A stretch of DNA of 37,994 nucleotides from Clostridiales bacterium (GTDB lineage Bacteria > Bacillota > Clostridia > Saccharofermentanales > Saccharofermentanaceae): positions 1 through 37,994 of the forward strand of contig JAFZLF010000004.1 of the NCBI GenBank assembly GCA_017551625.1, given 5' to 3'. The notes under the pieces are model-generated. The model saw only the letters and a list, made by a program, of their open reading frames with translations, made no database searches and was not told the origin of the DNA. Shown one piece after another: positions 1 to 7,231 of this stretch. The translations under genes and the position numbers were made by a program. Position 1 is the first letter of the stretch, and each line of letters opens with the position of its first letter.

Positions 1-1
1 G

Positions 2-367
2 GAGGCCGGTTTTGCGATCCCGATCCGTCCGAAAGAGTGCAGATCCTGTCATCTGGCAGGCTGTATCGCGTGGGAAGAGTTCGCCATCGGAGATCCGCGA
101 ATCGAGTATCATAAAAGCGGAGAAGACTTTGTTCCGGAAGCCGGTGACATCGTGATTTACGATCGTGTTTTTGAAAACCGGGAGCATGATCATATCGGGA
201 TCGTCATTGAAAAAAGAGAGGATTCGATCCTCGCAGCAGAAGGAAATATCGACAATCGGTCAGGGATCATCGAGCGCCCGATCGACGAGCATATCCGCGC
301 ATATATCCGGATCTCGGACGGATATCAATATGCTGATGGAACTGGTGCTCTGATGATATCGGAATAG
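2..367 (+). CDS. CHAP-domain amidase/peptidase-like protein, C-terminal part (5' end outside window)
   Basis: The reading frame is open from base 2 to the stop at 367, so the gene begins before the window. The visible 121 residues resemble the end of a CHAP (cysteine-histidine amidohydrolase/peptidase) domain: a PEAGDIVIYD strand, then the EHDHIGIV segment that carries the usual catalytic His, then AEGN where the third polar residue lies. The catalytic Cys would be upstream and cannot be checked. A Cys-containing stretch (ECRSCHLAGC) comes before the core. CHAP proteins cleave peptidoglycan peptides or small gamma-glutamyl/amide bonds; the substrate here is unknown. The next gene starts 20 bases later, so the two may share a transcript. 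Confidence 0.75.
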   Translation, partial: EAGFAIPIRPKECRSCHLAGCIAWEEFAIGDPRIEYHKSGEDFVPEAGDIVIYDRVFENREHDHIGIVIEKREDSILAAEGNIDNRSGIIERPIDEHIRAYIRISDGYQYADGTGALMISE

Positions 368-387
368 AACAGGAAGGAAAAGAGAAA

Positions 388-849
388 ATGATTATTCGAA
401 AAGCAACGACAGACGATATTGAGATATTAAGAAAGTTATACGAGGAACTCGAGAAAGATGCGGTCCGATTCCAGCCGGAGCATTTCGTTATGAGTGAGCG
501 CGATGATGATTTCTTCGCGCATATCTTTCAGAGTGAGAATCAGGATATTCTGGTGGCGGAGATCGATGAGAAAGTGGTTGGTTTTGCGCACGTGATGATA
601 CTGGAACAGAAGAGGGTACCGTGTCTAAAACCGGAAAAAGTGATCTATCTGCAGGATCTGGATGTTTCTGAAGATCTTCGCAGTCAGGGGATCGGCGCAA
701 AGCTGATCGAGGCAAGTAAAGAATACGGAAAAGCTAACGGCGCGGACTTTATGCGGACGCAGGTCTTTCCTCAGAATGTAAGAGGCATGCAGTTCTACGA
801 ACGCCAGGGCTTTGCGGAGAAGATGAAGACGATCGAGGTGTACTTGTAA
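388..849 (+). CDS. GNAT family N-acetyltransferase
   Basis: A 153-residue single-domain GNAT enzyme, expected to move an acetyl group from acetyl-CoA to an amine. The acetyl-CoA pyrophosphate-binding motif is RSQGIG at residues 98-103, after the YLQDLDVSEDLR strand. The C-terminal part ends with NVRGMQFYERQGF, the typical last helix and strand. The length is normal for the family. The start follows AGGAAGGAAAAGAGAAA. The substrate cannot be read from sequence; relatives act on amino acids, peptides, aminoglycosides or protein N-termini. It is the first of eleven intact GNAT genes in the window. Confidence 0.9.
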   Translation: MIIRKATTDDIEILRKLYEELEKDAVRFQPEHFVMSERDDDFFAHIFQSENQDILVAEIDEKVVGFAHVMILEQKRVPCLKPEKVIYLQDLDVSEDLRSQGIGAKLIEASKEYGKANGADFMRTQVFPQNVRGMQFYERQGFAEKMKTIEVYL

Positions 850-850
850 A

Positions 851-875
851 ACTCGTTGACGAGTGCTTTTCGAGG
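851..875 (+). repeat. Intergenic copy of the recurrent GTGCTTTTCG word with a small stem-loop
   Basis: Between the GNAT and methyltransferase genes lies ACTCG-TTGA-CGAGT followed directly by GCTTTTCGAG. The first part can form a 5-bp stem with a 4-base loop. The same word follows a similar 5-bp stem with different bases (ACTCC/GGAGT) at 17263-17287. A weak terminator is possible because of the TTTT, but the word also recurs inside genes. Confidence 0.5.
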
Positions 876-896
876 AAGAAAGATGGGAGGTGTGGT

Positions 897-1589
897 ATGA
901 ACGGATCTGTTATTTCACAGTGGAATGATGTAGCCGAAACTTACACTGAAAATCAGGAGAATTCTCTGTTTGCAGATGCGAACCGGGCGGTTGTGAAAGC
1001 GCGCTTTACGGAACTCCACGGAACGCGTGTGCTGGACCTGGGATGCGGCTACGGATACTTTACCGACTATTTCAGAAGTATCGGCGCGGAGGTCGTCGGC
1101 GTAGATGGTTCGCAGGCCATGATCGACATCGCGATGAAACGATATCCGGACAGTGCTTTTGCCGTGGCGGATATCACCAATCCTCTCCCTTTTGAAGCAG
1201 GTGAATTTGATGTCGTTTTCTGCAACCTGGTGCTGATGGATATCGAGAATATCGAGAGTGTTTTTACCGAGTGTCATCGGGTGCTTGCTCCGGGCGGGAT
1301 CTTCTATTATTCCATCGTGCATCCGGCTTTCTATAAGGGCGAATGGAAGACCGATGCGGAAGGAAAGACAGGGAAACTGATCACGTCCTATATCACATCT
1401 GGTGAAAGCGAGAATCATTTCTGGGGAAGCACGAAACACTTTCACCGGCCACTTTCTTATTATCTGAATCGTGCGTCAGATGCAAGATTCATGCTGGTCC
1501 ATTCCGAAGAGCCTAGAGCGTATCACGAGGCGGCAAAGAACGAAGACCTTCCGTTGTTCTTCTATGCCGAGTATAGGAAGCAGGGGTAG
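897..1589 (+). CDS. Class I SAM-dependent methyltransferase
   Basis: A 230-residue methyltransferase of the small cytoplasmic class I type. Motif I is VLDLGCGYG at residues 45-53, the acidic strand-2 end is VVGVDGSQAM, and the post-motif region has PFEAGEFDVVFCNLVL followed by HRVLAPGGIF. These features fit methyltransferase domain 11/25 enzymes that act on small molecules. No extra substrate domain is visible. The start is preceded by GGGAGGTGTGGT, a strong ribosome-binding site. The following deaminase gene starts 5 bases after the stop, so the pair is probably one transcript. The substrate is unknown. Confidence 0.88.
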   Translation: MNGSVISQWNDVAETYTENQENSLFADANRAVVKARFTELHGTRVLDLGCGYGYFTDYFRSIGAEVVGVDGSQAMIDIAMKRYPDSAFAVADITNPLPFEAGEFDVVFCNLVLMDIENIESVFTECHRVLAPGGIFYYSIVHPAFYKGEWKTDAEGKTGKLITSYITSGESENHFWGSTKHFHRPLSYYLNRASDARFMLVHSEEPRAYHEAAKNEDLPLFFYAEYRKQG

Positions 1590-1594
1590 AGGAT

Positions 1595-2554
1595 ATGGGT
1601 GATAATTCGGTGAAAAATGAGAATGAGATTACTCTTGCTTTCGCACTGGAAAAGGACTCTCTTTCTGATCTTGCGAAGATCCCCAAGAGTGACCTTCACA
1701 GCCATGCGGGAAGAGGTGGGCATATCTCGTTCTTCGAGAAATATGCGGGTGTAAAGATCACGCCGCGCGAAGATCCGTTCGAGAGTCTTTTTGAAATGAA
1801 TCAGTGGCTGAAGGAGAATGTGAAGTGTCACCTTCCCGATGGCGCGGAAGGATATCTTAAGCAGATCGAAGCTTCTTTTGCGCAGGCATCTGCAGATAAC
1901 GTTACCGTATTGGCTTTGAGCTTCTGTGTCGATGAGATCGAATTGCTCGGCGGAATGAAATCATTCAGGAAAACGATAGACGGATTGCGCGATAGATTTG
2001 CACCGAATACAAAGTTGTATCCGGATCTGGCACTCGGATACTTTCCCGAAGAGGTAAAAGCACTGGACGAGATCCTTTCGTGCAAGTGGTTTTCCGGCGT
2101 GGATATCAATAACTACACGGGGACATACACCATGGAAGAACTGAAGCGTATCTGCAGGAAAGCAAAAGGCGCAGGACTGCTTCTGAAAGCGCATATCGGG
2201 GAGTTCGGTGAGGCCGATGATGTATGGCGGTATGCGGAAGAACTGGAACTCGATCAGATCCAGCATGGCGTGCTTGCAGCGAAGTCGGAAAAGGTCATGC
2301 GGTACCTCGCTGATAACCAGATCCAGCTCAATGTCTGCCCGACAAGTAATGTGATGCTGAAAGTGTGTGCCGACTACAAGACCCACCCGATTCATACGCT
2401 GTGCGAAAACGGCGTGAAGGTCACGATTAATACGGACGATCTGCTGATATTCAATTCCACATTATCGGAAGAGTACCTAAAACTGTATAGAGCCGGCATG
2501 AAGGCATCTGATCTGGAAGTGATCCGGCAGACGGGATTACACTATATGGAGTGA
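1595..2554 (+). CDS. Adenosine deaminase-like amidohydrolase
   Basis: A 319-residue TIM-barrel amidohydrolase of the adenosine deaminase group. Visible family signatures are the metal-binding HSH at residues 35-37 (normally HxH), HIGE at 200-203 where the catalytic Glu and zinc His lie, a further His at 224, CPTSNV at about 249-253, and the NTDD metal/catalytic motif ending at 282. The family deaminates adenosine, adenine or related N6-substituted purines. The substrate-binding stretch after HSH (AGRGGH) differs from the HLDGS of true adenosine deaminases, so another purine or a cyclic amidine may be the substrate. It is slightly shorter than typical enzymes. Confidence 0.82.
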   Translation: MGDNSVKNENEITLAFALEKDSLSDLAKIPKSDLHSHAGRGGHISFFEKYAGVKITPREDPFESLFEMNQWLKENVKCHLPDGAEGYLKQIEASFAQASADNVTVLALSFCVDEIELLGGMKSFRKTIDGLRDRFAPNTKLYPDLALGYFPEEVKALDEILSCKWFSGVDINNYTGTYTMEELKRICRKAKGAGLLLKAHIGEFGEADDVWRYAEELELDQIQHGVLAAKSEKVMRYLADNQIQLNVCPTSNVMLKVCADYKTHPIHTLCENGVKVTINTDDLLIFNSTLSEEYLKLYRAGMKASDLEVIRQTGLHYME

Positions 2555-2650
2555 AAAGTGCCGGAGTTTTAACTTCACAGAAAAATATACTGAGCGAAGA
2601 AACAGGCGGATCCATCTGTTTACTTGTGCTCATGAAATGACAAAATGGAA

Positions 2651-2679
2651 TTGACATATCGCGCTTATATGCGTATACT
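2651..2679 (+). promoter_or_regulatory. Strong sigma-A-type promoter upstream of the ORF6N gene
   Basis: TTGACA at 2651-2656 and TATACT at 2674-2679 are separated by exactly 17 bases, close to the vegetative consensus. The spacer contains a small inverted repeat, CATAT...ATATG, which may be an operator. It lies about 100 bases before the ORF6N start and probably drives the three-gene insert. Confidence 0.75.
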
Positions 2680-2776
2680 TATGACAAAGTGGGAATGGCA
2701 TATTTGGTGACTTACTCTTTTTATATTAGGATTTCGACTATTATTCGTATTTTTGTAACACATTGAGGATATATCT

Positions 2777-3814
2777 ATGGCGGATAGAACAGAGATACAA
2801 GCGGTAGAAGTAACAGAGGCATTCCTCAAAGAAAAGCTTTACGATATACGTGGAGTTAAAGTCATGCTTGATGTTGATCTAGCGGAAATATATGGATATG
2901 AAACCAAGAATCTCAACCGACAGGTTAAAAACAATGCAGATAAGTTTGTTGGTGATGAATTTATGTTTCAATTAACCCAAACTGAATATCAAGAAATCTT
3001 GAGGTGCAAAAAATGCACCTCAAGTTGGGGCGGAACGAGATTCACTCCATATGCGTTTACAGAACAAGGTATTTATATGCTTATGACTGTCTTAAAAGGA
3101 GAATTGGCGGTAAGACAGAGTCGAGCATTGATACGTACTTTCAAGATGATGAAGGACTACATTCTCAGTAATCAAGGACTTATTGGGCAACGTGAGGTCA
3201 TGAAACTGTCGATGCTGACTACGGAGAACACATCCGAAATCTGCAGACTTCGTATGGATATCGGTTCTGTAGAAAAACAGATGTCGGATGTCATGGATCT
3301 GCTTAGTGACGTGGTTACAAAGTCGGATCTTGCGGATATGATGTATAGTTTTGTAAATGACAATGATAACGGCTGGCTTATGTTTAATACCAAATACTGT
3401 AGTGCGGACGTTGCATACAATTCCATATATAGTCAGGCGAAGAAATCCTTGTTTCTAATCGATAATTACATTGGCCTTCGCACTTTGGTGATGTTAAAGA
3501 ATGCCCCCACAGGAGTCGATATCAAGATATTCAGTGATAATATCGGAAATGGGAAACTGCACATTGTTGAGTATAATGACTTTTGTAGGGAATACCCGAG
3601 GATTCCAATAACTATGAAGAAAACCTGCGGAATCCTCCACGATCGTTTTATTGTATTGGATTATGGAACTAAGGATGAGCGAGTGTTCCTGTGTGGTGCA
3701 TCTTCCAAAGATGCCGGTGCCAGGATCACGAGTATTGTGGAGGACTATGGAACCCCCAAATATGATCCGATTATCAAGAAGTTACTTAAGAATCCGGATC
3801 TGATTCTTACATAA
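2777..3814 (+). CDS. ORF6N-domain DNA-binding protein with PLD-like C-terminal domain
   Basis: A 345-residue two-domain protein. Residues about 14-120 match the phage-derived ORF6N domain: IRGVKVMLDVDLAEIYG, then NLNRQVKNN, FMFQLT and YAFTEQGIYML. Residues about 140-195 are helical, possibly coiled coil. The C-terminal third has ILHDRFIVLD and VFLCGASSKDAG, a pattern seen in phospholipase-D-like C-terminal modules of such proteins, although the full HxK motif is not plain. ORF6N proteins are thought to bind DNA in phages and mobile elements. A perfect inverted repeat lies within its ORF6N-coding part (2998-3024). The start follows TGAGGATATATCT. Base composition is A/T-richer than in the flanking genes. 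Confidence 0.85.
   Translation: MADRTEIQAVEVTEAFLKEKLYDIRGVKVMLDVDLAEIYGYETKNLNRQVKNNADKFVGDEFMFQLTQTEYQEILRCKKCTSSWGGTRFTPYAFTEQGIYMLMTVLKGELAVRQSRALIRTFKMMKDYILSNQGLIGQREVMKLSMLTTENTSEICRLRMDIGSVEKQMSDVMDLLSDVVTKSDLADMMYSFVNDNDNGWLMFNTKYCSADVAYNSIYSQAKKSLFLIDNYIGLRTLVMLKNAPTGVDIKIFSDNIGNGKLHIVEYNDFCREYPRIPITMKKTCGILHDRFIVLDYGTKDERVFLCGASSKDAGARITSIVEDYGTPKYDPIIKKLLKNPDLILT
2998..3024. repeat. Perfect inverted repeat inside the ORF6N coding region
   Basis: Arms CTTGAGGTGCA and TGCACCTCAAG (11 bp) flank a 5-base A loop. The repeat encodes part of ILRCKKCTSS at about residues 74-82, between two conserved ORF6N segments. Confidence 0.85.
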
Positions 3815-3836
3815 AGGACGGAAGAAAGGAGCAAAA

Positions 3837-4724
3837 ATGGATCAGGATAAAGTATATCTGTTTGAGGATCTGCCTATTAGGAGCGCATGGGTTGAAGACG
3901 AGGAAGAGTGGTATTTCTCGGTGGTGGATGTGGTTGGCGTGCTAACAGAACAACTCGATTATCAAAAATCGAGAAAATACTGGAACAAACTAAAACAACG
4001 CCTTAGTGAAGAAGGAAGTCAACTGGTGACAAATTGTCACCAGTTGAAAATGACTGCACAGGATGGGAGGAAGAGGCTTACCGACGTGGCCAACACAGAA
4101 CAGCTATTAAGATTGATTCAATCTATTCCTTCAAAGAAAGCAGAACCGTTTAAGTTATGGCTGGCTAAGGTTGGAAAAGAGCGGATAGAAGAGGTTATTG
4201 ATCCTGAACTCACTATTGAACGCGCGCTTGAAACTTATGCCAAGAAAGGCTATTCGCGTGAGTGGATCAATCAGCGGTTGCAGGCGATTCAAGTCAGAAA
4301 AGAACTGACCGATGAATGGGATAAGCGAGGTGTGAAGAAGGGCGTGGAATACGCTATTCTTACAGATGAGATCACGAAAGCGTGGTCTGGAATGTCGACG
4401 CGGCAATACAAGAATCTTAAAGGGCTAAAGAAAGAAAATCTGAGAGATAATATGTCTACTCTGGAATTGGTTTTGAATATGCTTGCAGAAGCAACAACTA
4501 CTGAATTATCCAAACAGAAACAACCGGAATCATTCGAGGAAAGTAGAACTATCGCGAAAGAAGGAGGAGCTGCAGCAGGTGAAGCGAGAGCAGCTGTAGA
4601 AAAGAGAACAGGAAAAACAGTGATTACAAGTAAAAATGCGGCTCAATTGCAGGATATAGTAACAGGATTAATTGAAACGGATATAGATGAAGAGGGCAAA
4701 TATGAAAAAGATAACAACACTTGA
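3837..4724 (+). CDS. Bro-N family antirepressor-like protein
   Basis: A 295-residue protein. The Bro-N domain spans about residues 8-115: EWYFSVVDVVGVLTE, KYWNKLKQRL, LTDVANTEQLLRLIQSIPS and AEPFKLWLAKVGKERI are all characteristic. The remainder continues as in the large gut-bacterial BRO family (SREWINQRL, then ELTDEWDKRGVK, EYAILTDEITKAWSGM), and the end GGAAAGEARAAVEKRTGK is also typical. Such proteins are annotated as phage antirepressors and probably bind DNA. A 29-base perfect inverted repeat lies at codons 61-71. The start is preceded by GGAAGAAAGGAGC. It sits 22 bases after the ORF6N gene, in the same A/T-rich insert. Confidence 0.88.
   Translation: MDQDKVYLFEDLPIRSAWVEDEEEWYFSVVDVVGVLTEQLDYQKSRKYWNKLKQRLSEEGSQLVTNCHQLKMTAQDGRKRLTDVANTEQLLRLIQSIPSKKAEPFKLWLAKVGKERIEEVIDPELTIERALETYAKKGYSREWINQRLQAIQVRKELTDEWDKRGVKKGVEYAILTDEITKAWSGMSTRQYKNLKGLKKENLRDNMSTLELVLNMLAEATTTELSKQKQPESFEESRTIAKEGGAAAGEARAAVEKRTGKTVITSKNAAQLQDIVTGLIETDIDEEGKYEKDNNT
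4019..4047. repeat. Perfect 29-base inverted repeat inside the Bro-N coding region
   Basis: Arms TCAACTGGTGACAA and TTGTCACCAGTTGA (14 bp) meet around a single central A. The core encodes exactly QLVTNCHQL, residues 62-70, just before the conserved LTDV segment. Confidence 0.9.
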
Positions 4725-4977
4725 ATCGGCGCTGAAAAGAATAGCAGAATTGGAGAAGGAAAACGCTGATCTGAAAGAGGAGATCGCATACTTAAGAAAA
4801 CGGAAGGCGAGTGGGCGACAGCGCCACAATGCCAAGTGGATGGCGATCTATAACGACTTCGTGATCTGCTATGAAAAAGGTATGACTATGGTTGAGATCG
4901 CCAGGAGGAATGGAATAAGTGAGCGGAGCATCTACCGTTACAAAGCGTATTATGAGGAAATGAAGAAAAACGGATAA
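4702..4977 (+). CDS. Small coiled-coil/helix-turn-helix protein
   Basis: A 91-residue protein. The first 35 residues are a heptad-rich helix (LESALKRIAELEKENADLKEEIAYLRK), likely a dimerising coiled coil. After a basic stretch (KRKASGRQRHNAK), residues about 50-90 look like a resolvase or Sigma70-r4-type helix-turn-helix (MTMVEIARRNGISERSIYRYK). The start at 4702 is chosen because GAAGAGGG lies 5 bases upstream; an in-frame ATG at 4687 has no ribosome site. It overlaps the end of the Bro-N gene by 23 bases, so translation is likely coupled. It may be a regulator or recombination-accessory protein of the same mobile module; function is not known. Confidence 0.7.
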   Translation: MKKITTLESALKRIAELEKENADLKEEIAYLRKRKASGRQRHNAKWMAIYNDFVICYEKGMTMVEIARRNGISERSIYRYKAYYEEMKKNG

Positions 4978-4998
4978 AGAAATGAGAGGTAATGGAAA

Positions 4999-5229
4999 AT
5001 GAGCATTCTGATTAAAGATACAACAAGAGAAGAACGTGAGAGGATCGTCGCGGAGTCACTTGGAAATCTCGAGGGACAGTGTGACGGTTGCATGGCCGGA
5101 CTGGCTGAGATGTATCAGGACTACATTGATGGTAAGAAAGAGATCCGTGAGATCAACATGGAGTTTAACGCACGATATGTGTCCGGAAATGAAGGACCGG
5201 AAAGATCCGGATGCAGTTATGCTGACTGA
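4999..5229 (+). CDS. Small conserved Cys-containing protein of unknown function
   Basis: A 76-residue acidic protein with a CDGC pair near residue 30 and a terminal Cys (GCSYAD). It starts MSILIKDTTREERERIV and has a central EMYQDYIDGKKEIREIN helix. I associate this pattern with small uncharacterised Clostridia proteins, but that is memory only. No enzyme motif is visible. The ribosome site is GAGAGGTAATGGAAA. Base composition returns toward that of the rest of the window here, so the A/T-rich insert probably ends just before it. Confidence 0.65.
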   Translation: MSILIKDTTREERERIVAESLGNLEGQCDGCMAGLAEMYQDYIDGKKEIREINMEFNARYVSGNEGPERSGCSYAD

Positions 5230-5261
5230 TCAAGAGTCATTAAACTAGCGGGTTCTTGTGA

Positions 5262-5290
5262 TTGACAGCTTCGCGAGTTTATTATATTTA
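5262..5290 (+). promoter_or_regulatory. Probable promoter ahead of the acetyltransferase relic
   Basis: TTGACA at 5262-5267 is followed 17 bases later by TATTTA (5285-5290), with TATATT at 5283-5288 as an alternative -10. It lies directly upstream of the relic reading frame and now probably drives the C_GCAxxG_C_C gene. Confidence 0.5.
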
Positions 5291-5304
5291 TCAGGTGGAT
5301 TTAC

Positions 5305-5382
5305 ATGAAGAAAGTGGGATACAAATTCGACAGATGGTATGACTTGAAGTGGTATCAGAAAGTGATTGGAGAAAGGATATGA
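5305..5382 (+). pseudogene. Relic of a phosphinothricin-type GNAT acetyltransferase, C-terminal end only
   Basis: A 25-codon frame ends WYDLKWYQKVIGERI after KKVGYKFDRW. This is the characteristic last strand and tail of MddA/phosphinothricin-type acetyltransferases (usually VGYKFGRWYDM..W.EK.IG). The first ~140 residues are missing, and a promoter sits directly upstream, so an internal deletion has joined the old promoter to the gene's tail. The stop overlaps the ATG of the next gene (ATGA at 5379), so the relic may still serve as a translated leader. Confidence 0.65.
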
Positions 5383-5834
5383 CACATAAGGATTTAGCTC
5401 TTGCGTATTTCGGAAAGAAGTTTCACTGCTCACAGGCAGTGCTGGCGGCGTTTGCACCGGAGTGTGGTCTGACTGAGGAACAGGCATTGAAGCTCGGTGC
5501 GTGTTTCGGAAGCGGCATGCGAAAGGGTGAAGTATGCGGCGCGTGTACAGGCGCACTGATGGTCCTCGGCGCTTTATACGGACAGTACGATAAGGACGAT
5601 ACGGAGAGCCGCATCCGCGCCAATGAAGTCAATGATAAGATGATGGAGCGCTTCGCGAAGGTGAGCGGGTCCTATATCTGTAACGAGCTTCTGAAGTGCG
5701 ATGTATCAACGCCGGAAGGAAGAGCGTATTGCTTGGAGAACAACCTCTTTACGGAATTCTGTCCGGATATGGTCGCTAATGCGGTGGATGTTCTCGAAGA
5801 GATCATCTCCGAGATGAATGAAAAAGATGAGTAA
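5379..5834 (+). CDS. C_GCAxxG_C_C family protein
   Basis: A 151-residue protein with the spaced Cys pattern that names this family: HCSQAVLAAF, then CGLTEEQALKLGACFGSGM, GEVCGACTGALM, and later CNELLKCD and FCPDMV. The family is widespread in anaerobes and often lies next to redox proteins; the conserved Cys residues may bind a metal or cluster, but no activity is established. The start at 5379 (MTHKDLALAYFGKKF) is chosen because GGAGAAAGG lies just before it and it forms an ATGA overlap with the upstream relic. The length is normal for the family. Confidence 0.9.
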   Translation: MTHKDLALAYFGKKFHCSQAVLAAFAPECGLTEEQALKLGACFGSGMRKGEVCGACTGALMVLGALYGQYDKDDTESRIRANEVNDKMMERFAKVSGSYICNELLKCDVSTPEGRAYCLENNLFTEFCPDMVANAVDVLEEIISEMNEKDE

Positions 5835-5889
5835 TAAATGATCGTAGGTGGCGTGTTAAGGAGATCACAGATAGCGGAGGTGATGAGTC

Positions 5890-6651
5890 ATGATCACGGA
5901 TTCATTTGATAACAAAACAGAGGAGATCATCAAGGTCTGGAAGAATGAAGAAGCGAAGAAAGTAGATGCGTGTATTCTGACCTTTTCGAATGAAATCTTC
6001 CAGTATGTGCTGGAAGCATTTGACTGCGAAAAGATCGGAGATCTGTATTCCAGCAACGGAGCGAAACCTGTATATGGTTTTACGTATAAGGGAAAAGAAT
6101 TCGCCGTGTATATGTCCTTTGTCGGAGGCCCCGGATGTGTGGGCGATATGGAAGATACCATGTCTGTCATTAAAACAGATAAATACATCGTTTTCGGTGG
6201 AAGCGGATGTCTGAATAAAGAGATCGCCAGAGGCAAAGTCATGGTACCGACAGCTGCCTATCGCGATGAAGGAACATCGTATCATTTCGCGCCGGCATCG
6301 GATTATATCGATGTGAAAAACAGCGATGTTGTTGCCGCATTCATGAAAGAAGCGGGACTTCCATATATTCAGGGAAAGACCTGGACGACAGATGCACCGC
6401 ACCGTGAGACCAGAGGCAATTTCGAAAAGAGAAAGAGTGAAGGCTGCATCTCGGTCGAGATGGAGTGCGCCGCGGTGCAGGCCATGTGTGATTTCAGAGG
6501 ACTAAATGTTTACTATTTTCTAACCTGTGGAGATCTTCTCGATGCACCGAAGTGGGACCAAAGAAAGGCGGAAAACCAGAAGAAACATACACAGCACGAC
6601 CCGGGACATTTTGATATCGCGCTGGAACTTGCGTGCTATGTTACGAATTGA
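5890..6651 (+). CDS. Nucleoside phosphorylase (uridine phosphorylase-like)
   Basis: A 253-residue cytoplasmic enzyme of the PNP/UDP superfamily, which splits nucleosides with phosphate into base and ribose 1-phosphate. Recognisable parts are FVGGPGCVGDME, the glycine-rich phosphate-site strand YIVFGGSGCLNKEIARGKVMVP, WTTDAPHRETRG, and the ribose-binding VEMECAAVQAM, where the Glu of MEC contacts the sugar. The SGCL segment replaces the more usual GTxGG. The base specificity cannot be assigned. The start is supported by GCGGAGGTGATGAGTC. No other nucleoside gene is adjacent, although a deaminase-like gene lies 3 kb upstream. Confidence 0.85.
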   Translation: MITDSFDNKTEEIIKVWKNEEAKKVDACILTFSNEIFQYVLEAFDCEKIGDLYSSNGAKPVYGFTYKGKEFAVYMSFVGGPGCVGDMEDTMSVIKTDKYIVFGGSGCLNKEIARGKVMVPTAAYRDEGTSYHFAPASDYIDVKNSDVVAAFMKEAGLPYIQGKTWTTDAPHRETRGNFEKRKSEGCISVEMECAAVQAMCDFRGLNVYYFLTCGDLLDAPKWDQRKAENQKKHTQHDPGHFDIALELACYVTN

Positions 6652-6686
6652 TAGACAGGTAGTTTTCAAAACATAAGCGGACTCTA

Positions 6687-6733
6687 TTGACAAGAAAAGG
6701 GTAACATGTTACTTTGAATGAGTAATATGTTAC
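6687..6733 (+). promoter_or_regulatory. Promoter with two MarR-type operators
   Basis: TTGACA at 6687-6692 and a weak -10 TACTTT at 6710-6715 are 17 bases apart. The perfect palindrome GTAACATGTTAC (6701-6712) lies between and over them, and a near copy, GTAATATGTTAC (6722-6733), lies 21 bases downstream, two helical turns away. The arrangement suits autorepression by the MarR protein encoded next. Confidence 0.75.
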
Positions 6734-6754
6734 CTTTTGCGTTTAGGAGGGCTT

Positions 6755-7216
6755 ATGACTATAGATGAAGTAACTAAAGGCGGAAAAGTTGATGTGACGG
6801 AGATCCCGAAAGAATACTATCTGCTGGGACTTCTCAGTGCTTTTCAAAACAGATTTCAGGCAGTCGCGGACAGTGCGATGAAGGAGATCAGCTGGAAGCA
6901 GTTCTTCGCGATCGTATGTATCAATATGTGTAAGGAACCACCGACGTTGAAGGAACTTTCAGACATTTTCGGCAGCTCTCATCAGAACCTGAAACAGATC
7001 CTGATCAAACTGGAAAAGAAGGATTTTATTGAGTTTCGGCCGGATGAAGCCGACAAGAGAAAACAACGCATCGTTCTGACGAAGCAGTGCCTTGATTTCT
7101 GCAATCGATCTGATGACATGACCAGAATGATCATGGGAAAAATGTTTGGTGGAATCCCGAAGAAAGATATCGAAACAACAATAAAAACCATTACGAGAAT
7201 TGAAGCGAATCTGTGA
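6755..7216 (+). CDS. MarR family transcriptional regulator
   Basis: A 153-residue winged-helix regulator. The HTH is visible in PTLKELSDIFGSSHQNLKQILIKLEKKDFI, and the wing in RPDEADKRKQRIVLT. The flanking helices fit a MarR dimer interface. The start is set at 6755 because TTTAGGAGGGCTT precedes it; a TTG at 6737 would place the ribosome site inside the gene. MarR proteins repress their own operon and release DNA when they bind phenolics or are oxidised. Two matching palindromes occupy the promoter just upstream. The flavodoxin gene follows within 15 bases and is the likely co-regulated target. Confidence 0.88.
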   Translation: MTIDEVTKGGKVDVTEIPKEYYLLGLLSAFQNRFQAVADSAMKEISWKQFFAIVCINMCKEPPTLKELSDIFGSSHQNLKQILIKLEKKDFIEFRPDEADKRKQRIVLTKQCLDFCNRSDDMTRMIMGKMFGGIPKKDIETTIKTITRIEANL

Positions 7217-7231
7217 GGAACAGTGGAAGAA

